This document shows positions 24,367-33,287 of a stretch of 64,000 bases of DNA, in pieces. How positions within the stretch are numbered: position 1 is the first letter of the stretch; each line of letters starts with the position of its first letter. Position numbers and translations under genes: made by a program. This stretch comes from an uncultured Chryseobacterium sp. (GTDB lineage: Bacteria > Bacteroidota > Bacteroidia > Flavobacteriales > Weeksellaceae). The stretch is taken from the NCBI GenBank assembly GCA_913775525.1, contig CAJYLH010000039.1, forward strand, positions 28,575 to 92,574, given 5' to 3'. The notes beneath the pieces were generated by a model. It had not been told where the DNA came from and made no database searches. It saw only the letters and a program-made list of their open reading frames with translations.

Positions 24367-25611
24367 TCAGATTCTGTATCTGTAAATTTTATTTTTAAAC
24401 CCATCTATATCCTGATCAGTGATTACCTTATTGATCTGGTGATAGATGTTCAGCGAATTGCTGAGTATTTTGGTGTATCCTTTCACATCATCACCGGTCC
24501 AAGCCCTGTTAGCCTCTCCATAGCTTCCAAATTGATCGGACATCAGGTCATGGTCAGACTCTATTCCGTTCAGGATGAAGCGGTACGGATGGAGGGTTAC
24601 AAATACTTTTCCGCTGACTGTTTTTTGAGAGTCCGTCAGGAAACATTCGATGTTCCGCATCACCGGATCCAGGAAAAGGGCTTCATGGAGCCAGTTCCCG
24701 TACCAGTCGGACAGCTGCGATTTCATCATCTGCTGGTATTTGGAAAGCGTATGCTTTTCCAATAAATGATGCGCTTTGATAATGACCGCAGCCGCAGCCG
24801 CTTCAAAGCCTACCCTTCCTTTGATCCCGACAATGGTATCCCCTACATGAATATCGCGTCCGATGCCATATGCCGAAGCCAGTTTCTCGATGGCCTGGAT
24901 CGCATATACAGGATGTTCAAAGTGCTGCCCGTTAACTGCCGTAATTTCCCCATCCTTAAATTCAATGTCCATTTCCGAAGGTTCCGTCCGGATAATTTGC
25001 GATGGAAAAGCTTCTTCCGGCAGGTAATTCCTGGAAGTCAGTGTTTCCTTGCCCCCCACAGAAGTTCCCCAAAGCCCTTTGTTGACAGAGTACTGCGCTT
25101 TTGCAAATTCCGTCTCATAACCATGCTCTTTCAAAAATTCAATTTCCGCTTCACGGGACAAGGCCATATCACGGATCGGCGTAATGATTTCCACATCGGG
25201 ACACATCACCTGGAAGATCAGATCAAAGCGGACCTGGTCGTTGCCAGCGCCCGTGCTGCCGTGAGCAATGGCATCCGCTCCGGTTTCAATGGCATATTCC
25301 GCAATTTTCTGTGCCTGGATGGTCCGTTCTGCACTTACGGATAGCGGATAGGTATTGTTCTTCAGAACATTTCCGAAAATCAGGTATTTTACGCATGAAT
25401 GATAATAATCTTCCTGAGCATCAATGCACCTGTACTGCCTTACCCCTAAATTCAGGGCTTTCTGTTCCAGTTCCTTTTCCTCTTCTCTGGAAAAACCTCC
25501 GGTATTCACGGTAACGGCATACACATCATATCCCAGAGTTTCGCTGAGATATTTGGCGCAATACGAGGTATCTAAACCTCCGCTAAATGCTAAGACGACT
25601 TTTTTCTTCAT
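24367..25611 (-). CDS. argG: Argininosuccinate synthase
   Basis: The enzyme joins citrulline and aspartate with ATP. The PP-loop motif AFSGGLDTS is at residues 8-16 counted from the chosen start. About 414 residues is a normal length. I chose the ATG at 25611 because the sequence from there (MKKKVVLAFSGG) begins where the family begins; an ATG three codons upstream (25620) is also possible. Either choice overlaps the end of the acetyltransferase gene, which points to translational coupling. Confidence 0.94.
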   Translation of the reverse strand: MKKKVVLAFSGGLDTSYCAKYLSETLGYDVYAVTVNTGGFSREEEKELEQKALNLGVRQYRCIDAQEDYYHSCVKYLIFGNVLKNNTYPLSVSAERTIQAQKIAEYAIETGADAIAHGSTGAGNDQVRFDLIFQVMCPDVEIITPIRDMALSREAEIEFLKEHGYETEFAKAQYSVNKGLWGTSVGGKETLTSRNYLPEEAFPSQIIRTEPSEMDIEFKDGEITAVNGQHFEHPVYAIQAIEKLASAYGIGRDIHVGDTIVGIKGRVGFEAAAAAVIIKAHHLLEKHTLSKYQQMMKSQLSDWYGNWLHEALFLDPVMRNIECFLTDSQKTVSGKVFVTLHPYRFILNGIESDHDLMSDQFGSYGEANRAWTGDDVKGYTKILSNSLNIYHQINKVITDQDIDGFKNKIYRYRI

Positions 25612-26179
25612 TATATTCATTTTTGGGCTGAATTTTTTCAGCAGCTTTCGTTGTATGTATTTCCGGAACAAACAGCATGGCAGTACAGAGGCAGTTTTTA
25701 CGTTCCTTTTTCATTAAAATGTCATAGTTCACACAGCTTTTGCAGCCATTCCAGAAATCTTCATCCTGGGTCAGTTCAGAGTAAATGACCGGCCTGTAGC
25801 CCAGCTCACTGTTGATTTTCATTACAGCAAGCCCTGTAGTCAGTCCGAATATTTTCGCATCCGGATATTTTTCCCTGGACAGTTTAAATACCTTTCTCTT
25901 GATTAGAGTAGCTACACCGCCATTCCTGAATTCAGGAGAGACAATCAGGCCGGAATTCGCAACAAACTGTCCGTGAGACCAGGTTTCTATATAACAGAAC
26001 CCGGCCCACTTCCCATTCTGGGTAGCGACTACGGCATTGCCTTCCGAGATCTTCTTGCTCAAATATTCCAGGGAACGCTTGGCAATTCCTGTTCCTCTCC
26101 GCTGCGCGGAGTCATACATTTCCTGCTGTATTTCATGTACATACACCAGATGCTTGCATGAGGAAATTTCTATTTGCAT
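25583..26179 (-). CDS. GNAT family acetyltransferase, likely acylglutamate synthase of the arginine operon
   Basis: The product has about 198 residues. The acetyl-CoA motif region reads SPEFRNGGVATLIKRKVFKL (about 88-107), where R/Q-x-x-G-x-A/G is conserved. It is the first gene of the arginine operon and overlaps argG, so it most likely makes N-acylglutamate, the first intermediate, replacing classical argA/argJ. The C-terminal tail is cysteine-rich (WNGCKSCVNY and NCLC), unusual for a simple GNAT, and could bind a metal or serve redox control. The start at 26179 is preferred over an upstream in-frame codon because the -7 box at 26201 would otherwise fall in the gene. Confidence 0.8.
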   Translation of the reverse strand: MQIEISSCKHLVYVHEIQQEMYDSAQRRGTGIAKRSLEYLSKKISEGNAVVATQNGKWAGFCYIETWSHGQFVANSGLIVSPEFRNGGVATLIKRKVFKLSREKYPDAKIFGLTTGLAVMKINSELGYRPVIYSELTQDEDFWNGCKSCVNYDILMKKERKNCLCTAMLFVPEIHTTKAAEKIQPKNEYNEEKSRLSI

Positions 26180-26200
26180 GTATTTATCTGAATTTTTCGG

Positions 26201-26233
26201 CAAATTTAAAATATAATTACTTTAAAAAGCAAA
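26201..26233 (-). promoter_or_regulatory. Arginine operon promoter TTTG-N21-TAAATTTG
   Basis: On the minus strand TTTG (26230-26233) and TAAATTTG (26201-26208) fit the Bacteroidota consensus. Transcription would start near 26195, giving a leader of about 16 nt before the ATG at 26179. Confidence 0.65.
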
Positions 26234-26315
26234 TAATAAAGATATTTTTTAGCTTAAAATATTATTAAAAAGTTAATTTATCTTTACGTTAAATTAATAT
26301 ATTGCTAGATTATTA

Positions 26316-26323
26316 TATATTTG
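26316..26323 (+). promoter_or_regulatory. -7 box TATATTTG of the InsA-like gene
   Basis: An exact TAnnTTTG match 17 bp before the ATG at 26341, divergent from the arginine promoter. Confidence 0.5.
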
Positions 26324-26340
26324 CTAAAAAGGTATAGGTT

Positions 26341-26757
26341 ATGGAAAATAAATGCCCGAAATGTGAAAGCAGCAATACCGTAAAAAGCGGTATTATCAAC
26401 GATAAACAGAGGTTCCACTGCAAAAACTGCAGGTATTATTTCACGGTCAGAAAACTTGGAAAACAGATTGATGATTATTATGTAACCAAAGCATTACAGC
26501 TGTACCTCGAAGGTTTGAGCTACCGGGAAATAGAGCGCATTCTCGGGGTTTCCCATGTAACGATTAGTTCGTGGATCAAGAAATACAATATCACCAGGCC
26601 ACCCCATTCCGAATTCCATCCGGTCTATAAAATCCTGAAACAGAATGAGCTCACCGAATACATTTCCAAAGAAGAAAACCTTCACAATGCAGGATTGATC
26701 ATTACGCAGTTTGCTGATAAGTATATGCTGATCAAGTGGGAAAGATTTAAAAGATGA
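26341..26757 (+). CDS. IS1/InsA-like zinc-ribbon HTH protein without transposase partner
   Basis: The 138 residues start with a zinc ribbon (C5-x2-C8 and C27-x2-C30), followed by a helix-turn-helix YREIERILGVSHVTISSWIK (about 62-81). This is the plan of InsA of IS1 and of the N-terminal domain of IS1595-like transposases. No catalytic domain, InsB frame or terminal inverted repeats are found around it, and it has its own promoter. It therefore looks like a transposase DNA-binding module kept as a regulator. It is divergent from the arginine operon and upstream of the porin; either could be a target. The last 50 residues are unlike InsA and have no recognised motif. Confidence 0.75.
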   Translation: MENKCPKCESSNTVKSGIINDKQRFHCKNCRYYFTVRKLGKQIDDYYVTKALQLYLEGLSYREIERILGVSHVTISSWIKKYNITRPPHSEFHPVYKILKQNELTEYISKEENLHNAGLIITQFADKYMLIKWERFKR

Positions 26758-26916
26758 GTAATGGGCTATGAGTAATGAGTAATGAGTAATGAGTAATAAT
26801 TGATGATTGATGATTGATGATTGATATTGTTAACATTATAATTACAATAATTGCTGACTCCCTGTAATACTATATAAATTTGAAATACAAAACACATCAT
26901 TACTCATTACTCACGA
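26757..26916. repeat. Heptamer array with inverted partner
   Basis: From the stop codon the DNA parses as 7-mers: ATGAGTA types, then ATGATTG types, in one phase over about 75 bp. After some 60 bp, CATTACTCATTACTCAC gives the inverse of the first type. The whole can fold into a long hairpin between the InsA-like gene and the porin gene. Confidence 0.75.
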
Positions 26917-27017
26917 TCTACCTATACCCTTACCACTAATATATATTGAATTTTCATAACTAAATTATTAATTACAATTTGGCTTTCACAAAAAACAAGG
27001 CCAAATAACAATAATTT

Positions 27018-28397
27018 ATGAAGAAAATACTCACTTGCATAGGATTAGCTGTAATCAGCAGTTCCCTATATGCACAAGGTTCTCCTGATTATGGCAGCGG
27101 ACTGAAACTCAACCTGAATCAGCAGGGTGACAAATACGTCCGGTTTATTTTATGGGACCAGTTCTGGTTGAGAAATACCGAAATGAACCCCGGAAGTATG
27201 GTGGGCGGCGAACCTACGGACAATTCCTGGAATGTAGGAAACCGCAGGTTGAGGGCACTGGCGTACGCACAGATTTCAAAAAGATACATGATTCTCCTGC
27301 ATTTCGGGATCAATAACCAGACTTTTATTAACGGAGGCGCACCGGGAACCACAGGAACCGGCGGAAACGGAAACGGGAAAAAGACCCAGCTGTTTTTCCA
27401 TGATGCCTGGAATGAATATGCCGTTATCATGCCTGGAGAAGCCGGAAAATTCAGTTTATCTTTAGGAGCCGGACTGCATTATTATATGGGGCTTTCGCGG
27501 ATGACCATGGCATCTACACTGAATTTCCTAACCCTGGACTCACCGGTTTTCAGCTGGCCACTGATTGACAGTTCGGACCAGTTCGCCAGGCAGTTGGGTT
27601 TTTTCGCCAAAGGAAAGTACGGAAAACTGGAATACCGCTTCAGCCTGAACAAACCTTTTGCAACAGACCTCACCCCGGTCAATGCAATAGATCCGGCGCG
27701 AGCAGTAGCCGTTGATAACAATGGCAATCCGAGTTTTTCAAAAGCGGGTTACGTAGAGTACCAGTTCCTGGATGAAGAATCCAACACGTTACCGTTTAAA
27801 GTCGGGTCTTACCTCGGAACTAAAAAGGTGTTTAACCTGGGTGCCGGATTCTACCATCAGGCGGACGGAACCCGGACTTCTGTAAATTCCAATATTGAAA
27901 AGCATGACATCACCCTGGTGGCTGTAGACGCCTTTGCCGATATCCCGTTGGGAAATGCCAAAAACAAAATGGCGGTTTCCGCTTATGCCGGATATTATAA
28001 TTATCAGTTCGGACCGAATTACATCCGGAATCTCGGAACGATGAATATAGCGTCTTCCGATCCTAACTTTGTAGGGAACCGGGCTATTGCCGGCCCCGGA
28101 AACCTTCAGCCGACGATCGGGACAGGGAATATTATCTACGCACAGGCAGGTTTGCTGTTACCGAGCCAGGCAGAAAAACCTAAAATCAGGATTCAGCCTT
28201 TTGCAGCATTTACCCACAAGAATTTTGAAGCGTTTACCAAATCTTCTTCTCAGTTTGATGTCGGGGCCAACTGGTTTATCGACGGTCACCACGCGAAAAT
28301 CACCACACAGTATTCAACCCGGCCGGTGTACACCAGCCCAACGGAAAACCCTACTTCCAAAGGGGAGTTCATTGTTCAGTTTCAGATCTACTTATAA
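27018..28397 (+). CDS. Outer membrane porin
   Basis: The 459 residues begin with a signal peptide (ISSSLYAQ, cleavage near residue 20). They continue as amphipathic beta strands rich in aromatic and Asn/Gly turns and end with an aromatic-polar strand GEFIVQFQIYL, as expected of a 16- to 18-strand barrel. It resembles porins annotated next to carboxylate transporters in flavobacteria. Placed 48 bp before an MHS-family transporter gene, it probably lets short organic acids cross the outer membrane. The substrate is inferred from context. A glycine-rich insert (GAPGTTGTGGNGNGKK, about 108-123) may be a surface loop. Confidence 0.8.
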   Translation: MKKILTCIGLAVISSSLYAQGSPDYGSGLKLNLNQQGDKYVRFILWDQFWLRNTEMNPGSMVGGEPTDNSWNVGNRRLRALAYAQISKRYMILLHFGINNQTFINGGAPGTTGTGGNGNGKKTQLFFHDAWNEYAVIMPGEAGKFSLSLGAGLHYYMGLSRMTMASTLNFLTLDSPVFSWPLIDSSDQFARQLGFFAKGKYGKLEYRFSLNKPFATDLTPVNAIDPARAVAVDNNGNPSFSKAGYVEYQFLDEESNTLPFKVGSYLGTKKVFNLGAGFYHQADGTRTSVNSNIEKHDITLVAVDAFADIPLGNAKNKMAVSAYAGYYNYQFGPNYIRNLGTMNIASSDPNFVGNRAIAGPGNLQPTIGTGNIIYAQAGLLLPSQAEKPKIRIQPFAAFTHKNFEAFTKSSSQFDVGANWFIDGHHAKITTQYSTRPVYTSPTENPTSKGEFIVQFQIYL

Positions 28398-28445
28398 TAT
28401 TTCAGGATAATCCTATCATTTATTAACTAAACAAAATCAAGCACT

Positions 28446-30026
28446 ATGAGCGAAAAGCACTATGAAAGCTACGAAAATATGACCGAGAAGCAGAAGAACC
28501 GCACCATCTGGAGCGTGATCACAGCCTCATCACTCGGTACGCTGATCGAATGGTATGACTTTTATATCTTCGGAAGCCTGGCTGTAGTCCTGGCCACTAA
28601 ATTTTTCCCGGCAGACAACCCTACTGCCGCTTTTCTATCGACCCTGGCCACTTTTGCGGCTGGATTTGTGGTAAGGCCTTTCGGAGCCTTATTTTTCGGG
28701 CGGCTGGGCGACCTGATTGGAAGAAAGTATACCTTTTTGGTGACCTTACTGATCATGGGATTCTCCACCTTCCTCATCGGATGCATCCCGAGTTATGAAA
28801 CCATCGGCTTTCTGGCTCCTGTCCTGGTCTTGGTCCTGAGATTACTCCAGGGACTGGCTTTAGGGGGTGAATACGGCGGTGCTGCTACCTATGTGGCGGA
28901 ATATGCACAACCTCACCGGCGTGGGTACTGGACATCATGGATCCAGACTACTGCTACCGCCGGACTTTTCATCTCCCTGATTGTGATTCTGATCACTAAA
29001 ACCACGCTTTCAGCGGAAGAGTTCGACGGCTGGGGCTGGAGAATTCCGTTCTGGATTTCTATCCTGATGGTGGGCGTTTCCTATATTATCAGGAAAAACA
29101 TGAAGGAATCTCCGCTTTTTGCAAAGGCTAAAAGTGAAGGAAAAACTTCCAAAAACCCGTTAAAAGAAAGTTTCGGCAATAAATTCAATTTCAAATTTGT
29201 CCTGCTGGCCCTGTTCGGAGCAGCCATGGGACAAGGGGTAATCTGGTATACCGGCCAATTCTATGCGATGAGCTTCCTCCAGAAAGTAATGAACGTAGAA
29301 TCTGCACAGGTGGATTCCCTGATGGCGATTGCTTTGCTGATGGGAACGCCGTTTTTTGTATTTTTCGGATGGCTTTCGGATAAAATCGGCAGGAAAGCCG
29401 TGATGATGACCGGAATGCTGATTGCCATTTTAGCCTACCGCCCGATTTACGATGCCATGTACAAAAGTGTCAGCGTCGAAAATAAAATGGTAGAAAGCAA
29501 CGGTATTACAGAAAGCAGGACGGTAAAAGTACATGACAAAATAGCCACTGACAGCCTGATTACTTTTCATAAGGAAACCCTCTACACCGACGGTACCCTG
29601 ATTAAAAAAGACAGCATTTACCATTGGTCTCCGGCCGGGCCTGTAATGAAAGACGGCAAAGCTGAGGAGCCTAAAATCACCCAGTCGGTAAGGCTGAACC
29701 CTGATACGAAATGGTATCTGATCTTCCTGGTATTCATCCAGGTGATCTTTGTAACGATGGTCTACGGCCCGATTGCAGCTTTCCTGGTTGAGATGTTCCC
29801 GGTGAGAATACGCTATACATCCATGTCTTTGCCTTACCACATCGGAAACGGGGTATTCGGCGGACTGCTTCCTGCCGTGGCAACGTATCTGGTAACGACA
29901 GGAAAAGAAGCGGGACATTCCAGCTGGTACCTTGAAGGCCTCTGGTATCCGATTGGTGTTGCAACGGTCTGCCTGGTGATAGGAGTTTTCTACCTGAAAA
30001 ATAAAAACAACAATATTCACGAATAG
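28446..30026 (+). CDS. MFS transporter of the metabolite:H+ symporter (MHS) type
   Basis: The 526-residue protein has twelve predicted membrane segments. LIEWYDFYIFG (about residues 38-48) is a hallmark of the MHS family (KgtP, ProP, ShiA), and GRLGDLIGRK and GWLSDKIGRK are the two loop motifs of MFS. The family co-imports organic acids or osmolytes with protons. A hydrophilic insert of about 80 residues (roughly 337-418) sits between helices 9 and 10, on the predicted periplasmic side. This is not seen in KgtP or ProP. Its neighbours suggest acetate, propionate or a related acid. Confidence 0.88.
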   Translation: MSEKHYESYENMTEKQKNRTIWSVITASSLGTLIEWYDFYIFGSLAVVLATKFFPADNPTAAFLSTLATFAAGFVVRPFGALFFGRLGDLIGRKYTFLVTLLIMGFSTFLIGCIPSYETIGFLAPVLVLVLRLLQGLALGGEYGGAATYVAEYAQPHRRGYWTSWIQTTATAGLFISLIVILITKTTLSAEEFDGWGWRIPFWISILMVGVSYIIRKNMKESPLFAKAKSEGKTSKNPLKESFGNKFNFKFVLLALFGAAMGQGVIWYTGQFYAMSFLQKVMNVESAQVDSLMAIALLMGTPFFVFFGWLSDKIGRKAVMMTGMLIAILAYRPIYDAMYKSVSVENKMVESNGITESRTVKVHDKIATDSLITFHKETLYTDGTLIKKDSIYHWSPAGPVMKDGKAEEPKITQSVRLNPDTKWYLIFLVFIQVIFVTMVYGPIAAFLVEMFPVRIRYTSMSLPYHIGNGVFGGLLPAVATYLVTTGKEAGHSSWYLEGLWYPIGVATVCLVIGVFYLKNKNNNIHE

Positions 30027-30069
30027 CCGTGATTTCAATCAAATTTTTATTAATTTTAAATGTATTACA

Positions 30070-30297
30070 ATGAACGGAATCAAAAAAATATTAGGTTTAG
30101 TGTGGATCGGCATTGCGCTGGTGGTCGGATATTTCGGCATTACCGTGTTGGGCATTCCAAAGATCAGTTCAGGGAAGCAGGAAGACCTGGTTTTCGGGAT
30201 CATCATCCTTTTTGTACTGATGCCTATTATATCGGGCGGAATGGCAATTTTCGGATATTATGCCCTGACCGGAGAGTATTCTGACGGGAAAGAATAA
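30070..30297 (+). CDS. Small membrane protein (DUF6814-like)
   Basis: The 75 residues contain two hydrophobic helices (about 9-29 and 40-66) joined by a short charged loop. Small proteins of this type follow MHS transporter genes in related bacteria, which suggests an accessory or stabilising subunit. The family name is from memory and not certain. It starts 43 bp after the transporter stop codon in the same direction. No catalytic residues are evident. Confidence 0.7.
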   Translation: MNGIKKILGLVWIGIALVVGYFGITVLGIPKISSGKQEDLVFGIIILFVLMPIISGGMAIFGYYALTGEYSDGKE

Positions 30298-30394
30298 ATT
30301 TATAAACGATTAATGATGATTGATCATTGATGGGTTAAAATAGCTCAAGATTATCAATCATCATTAATCACTCATCAATCATGAATCATCACCT
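30298..30394. repeat. Inverted repeat of TGATTAATGA-type words
   Basis: GATTAATGATGATTGATCATTGATG on the left is the inverse of ATCAATCATCATTAATCACTC on the right, with TGATTGA-like 7-mers. It fills the gap before the next gene and could form a hairpin in the message, splitting transporter from sensor genes. Confidence 0.65.
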
Positions 30395-30586
30395 ATGAAA
30401 AAGAGACATGAACAGAAACTGATTTTACTGAGCATCGGACTGATGGTCGCTTTCAGCATTCCTGTCTCTTTACTTTTCAACAGTGAGCAGGAAGTATTGG
30501 GCTACCCTATGCTGTTGGTGTATTTTTTCGCCTTATGGATGGCGTCCATCATCACAGCTTTCATAATCGTAAAAAAATATGAGTAG
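30395..30586 (+). CDS. Small membrane protein coupled to the sensor kinase
   Basis: The 63-residue protein has two membrane helices (about 9-27 and 38-58) and a basic tail. Its last 8 bp overlap the start of the symporter-kinase gene, so the two are translationally coupled. It resembles in size and topology the small subunits that accompany some sodium:solute symporters, but I recognise no conserved motif. It may assist folding or transport by the hybrid sensor. Confidence 0.68.
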   Translation: MKKRHEQKLILLSIGLMVAFSIPVSLLFNSEQEVLGYPMLLVYFFALWMASIITAFIIVKKYE

Positions 30587-33287
30587 TTTCGCACTGTTCT
30601 CCGTCGTATTGGTATATCTGGCGCTTCTGTTCCTTGTAGCCTACCTGGCAGAAAAGAAGAAAAGTAAGCTATGGATCAATAATCCGTATATCTATGCGCT
30701 TTCCCTCGCAGTATATTGTACGGCCTGGACGTACTACGGAAGCATTGGCGTGGCGGCGACCAGCGGACTCAGCTATCTGACCATATACATCGGGCCTGTT
30801 ATGGTTATTCCGGCCTGGATTTATATCAACACGAGGATCGTCAGGATCTCCAGGATCAACAAAATCAGCAGCCTGGCTGATTTCATTGCCCTTAGGTATG
30901 GCAACAGCAGGAGCTTAAGCGCCATCATCACCATAGTATGCCTTTTTGCGATCATTCCTTATATAGGATTGCAGATCAAAGCCATTTCCGAAACATTTCA
31001 TCTGGTAACCGAAACGCCAGTATCAAAAAATATACTTACGGATAGCGCCACTTTTGTGGTCGTGCTGATCGCGGTGTTTTCTTCATACTACGGAACGCGG
31101 TATGTAGATGCTTCAGAAAAGCGCCTGGGAATCATATCAGCGATTGCCCTGGAAAGCTTTCTGAAATTGTTTTTCATCATTATCCTCGGGCTGTTCGTCA
31201 TCTATTTTGTGTTTGATGGATTTTCTGATATTTATGAGAAAGCCAGCCGTTTCAGTGATTTTAAAGCTAAAAACACCCTTAACGGGGTTGAAGGGGCCCT
31301 GAACTGGATGGTACTGTGCATGATTTCAGGTACAGCCATCTGTATTTTGCCAAGGCAGTTCCACACGGCGATCATTGAAAACAGACAGGAAAAACATATC
31401 AAGACCGCACTCTGGTTTTTCCCGCTGTACCTGTTGGTCTTTACGCTTTTTATATTCCCGATTGCCTGGGGAGGAAGGCTGATCTTTAACGGTCAGAATG
31501 TCAATCCGGAATTTTATTCCATCCTTATCCCGCAGTATTTTAACAATATAACGGTTACGGTACTGGTATTTCTGGGAGGGTTAAGTTCCAGTATCTCCAT
31601 GATCATCATTTCGTCCATTACACTGTCTATCATGCTTTCCAACAACATGATCATTCCGTATGGGCTGTTGGGAAAGTTCAAGGCAGAAAATGAGGTCAAT
31701 AATACCCGTATTATCACACGCATCAGGAAATTCAGCATTTTCGGACTAGTCATCATGGCTTTTGCGTTTTATAAGTACTTCATCCTGAAAACGTCACTGG
31801 ATTCCGTCGGGCTGATTTCATTTGTGATCATTGCCCAATTGGCACCCGGCTATTTCGGTGCTATTTTCTGGAGGCGCGGAAGCTACAGAGGCGTACTGAC
31901 CGGACTGGTGGCCGGATTGGTCATCTGCTATTTCGGACTGATCATTCCGCAATATTATTTTTCTTACAATCAGGAATTCAAAGGCGTTTTAAGAAGCATG
32001 TACGATGCTTTCAGCTTTTTCGACATCCCTTATCTCGGCAGGATCCCGGAGGTTTTTTTCTGGTCGCTGCTGGTGAATGCCGGACTTTTTGCCATGATCT
32101 CCGTAAGCATGAAAGGCAATTATCGGGAGCGCAATTTCGCAGAACTGTATGTGGACATTGATCAATACATCCAGAACCATGAGAATGCATTCATCTGGCG
32201 GGGAACAGCCTATGTATCGGATATCCGGAATATCCTCGTGCGTTTTTTAGGCCAGAAGAAAACCGAACAGGCGATGCGTATCTTTAACCTGAAGTACAAT
32301 ATCGATTCGGAAGCCGAGACAGCTGACTCCAGGTTTATTAAATTTTCAGAAAACCTTTTGGCAGGAAGAATCGGGACAGCCTCAGCTAAAATCCTTATTG
32401 AAGGGGTGACGAAGGAAGACAAAATTTCTCTCAGAGAAGTGCTGAATATCCTGGAAGAATCCAAAGAAAATATTATTTTAAACAAAAAACTGACGGAACA
32501 ATCGCAGGAGCTGAAGAAGCTGTCTGATGACCTTCAAAATGCCAATGAAAACCTGATCGTTAAAGACCGGCAGAAAGATGACTTCCTGGATTCCGTCGCC
32601 CATGAACTGCGGACCCCTATTACCGCTATCCGTTCCGCCGGGGAAATCCTCGCCGATGATGATGACATACCGCCTGACATCAAAAAGGAATTTTTAAACA
32701 ATATCATTACGGAATCTGACCGCCTCAGCGAAATCATCAATGACATTTTGTACCTTGATAAACTGGAGCATGGGCAAGTTGCCCTGAACGTGCGGGAAAA
32801 TAACATCCTCGAAACCTACAGGAAAGCGCTAAATCCCCTACTGCACCTTATTCAGCAGAAAAATATCCATATCAGTGAGGTCAATCTATTAAATCATTTT
32901 ATCTTTGAATATGATGAAGCCAGGATGATCCAGCTGTTCCAGAATATTCTGGGCAATGCGTTAAAGTTTACCGATGGACAAGGCACCATACAAACCAAGT
33001 TTTTCATCCGTGAACAGAAGCTGGTCATGACCATCTTCAACACGGGAAAACATATTCCGGAAGAAGACCTGGAACTGATTTTCGACAAGTTTTATCAGTC
33101 GAAAAACCAGAATATTTTAAAACAGGCCGGAAGCGGGCTCGGACTGGCCATCTGCCGGAAGATCATCCAGAACCATGGTGGAACGATCCGGGCAGAGAAC
33201 AGCGGGTTGGGTGTGACCTTTACCTTTACTTTGTCTGTTAAAGATGATATTGAGGAAACAGGAACCCGAGGGGTTCAACAACTATAG
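30579..33287 (+). CDS. Sodium:solute symporter-histidine kinase hybrid (CrbS/CbrA-like)
   Basis: The 902-residue protein fuses a transporter to a sensor. Residues 1-520 carry about 13 membrane helices of the SSS (SLC5) fold. Residues about 525-610 look like the STAC linker of such hybrids, followed by a coiled coil. The HisKA domain has the phosphoacceptor H675 in DSVAHELRTP, then N-box (QNILGNALKF) and G-boxes (AGSGLGLAICRKII). No PAS domain is evident. CrbS, MxtR and CbrA share this architecture and control acetate or nutrient use. Two acyl-CoA synthetase genes follow, so acetate or propionate is the likely signal. The histidine kinase output should be the response regulator 175 bp downstream. 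Confidence 0.88.
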   Translation: MSSFALFSVVLVYLALLFLVAYLAEKKKSKLWINNPYIYALSLAVYCTAWTYYGSIGVAATSGLSYLTIYIGPVMVIPAWIYINTRIVRISRINKISSLADFIALRYGNSRSLSAIITIVCLFAIIPYIGLQIKAISETFHLVTETPVSKNILTDSATFVVVLIAVFSSYYGTRYVDASEKRLGIISAIALESFLKLFFIIILGLFVIYFVFDGFSDIYEKASRFSDFKAKNTLNGVEGALNWMVLCMISGTAICILPRQFHTAIIENRQEKHIKTALWFFPLYLLVFTLFIFPIAWGGRLIFNGQNVNPEFYSILIPQYFNNITVTVLVFLGGLSSSISMIIISSITLSIMLSNNMIIPYGLLGKFKAENEVNNTRIITRIRKFSIFGLVIMAFAFYKYFILKTSLDSVGLISFVIIAQLAPGYFGAIFWRRGSYRGVLTGLVAGLVICYFGLIIPQYYFSYNQEFKGVLRSMYDAFSFFDIPYLGRIPEVFFWSLLVNAGLFAMISVSMKGNYRERNFAELYVDIDQYIQNHENAFIWRGTAYVSDIRNILVRFLGQKKTEQAMRIFNLKYNIDSEAETADSRFIKFSENLLAGRIGTASAKILIEGVTKEDKISLREVLNILEESKENIILNKKLTEQSQELKKLSDDLQNANENLIVKDRQKDDFLDSVAHELRTPITAIRSAGEILADDDDIPPDIKKEFLNNIITESDRLSEIINDILYLDKLEHGQVALNVRENNILETYRKALNPLLHLIQQKNIHISEVNLLNHFIFEYDEARMIQLFQNILGNALKFTDGQGTIQTKFFIREQKLVMTIFNTGKHIPEEDLELIFDKFYQSKNQNILKQAGSGLGLAICRKIIQNHGGTIRAENSGLGVTFTFTLSVKDDIEETGTRGVQQL

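Noticed and set aside
26757-26916. Heptamer arrays considered as CRISPR
   Set aside because: Units are 7 bp without spacers of constant size, and no cas genes are nearby.
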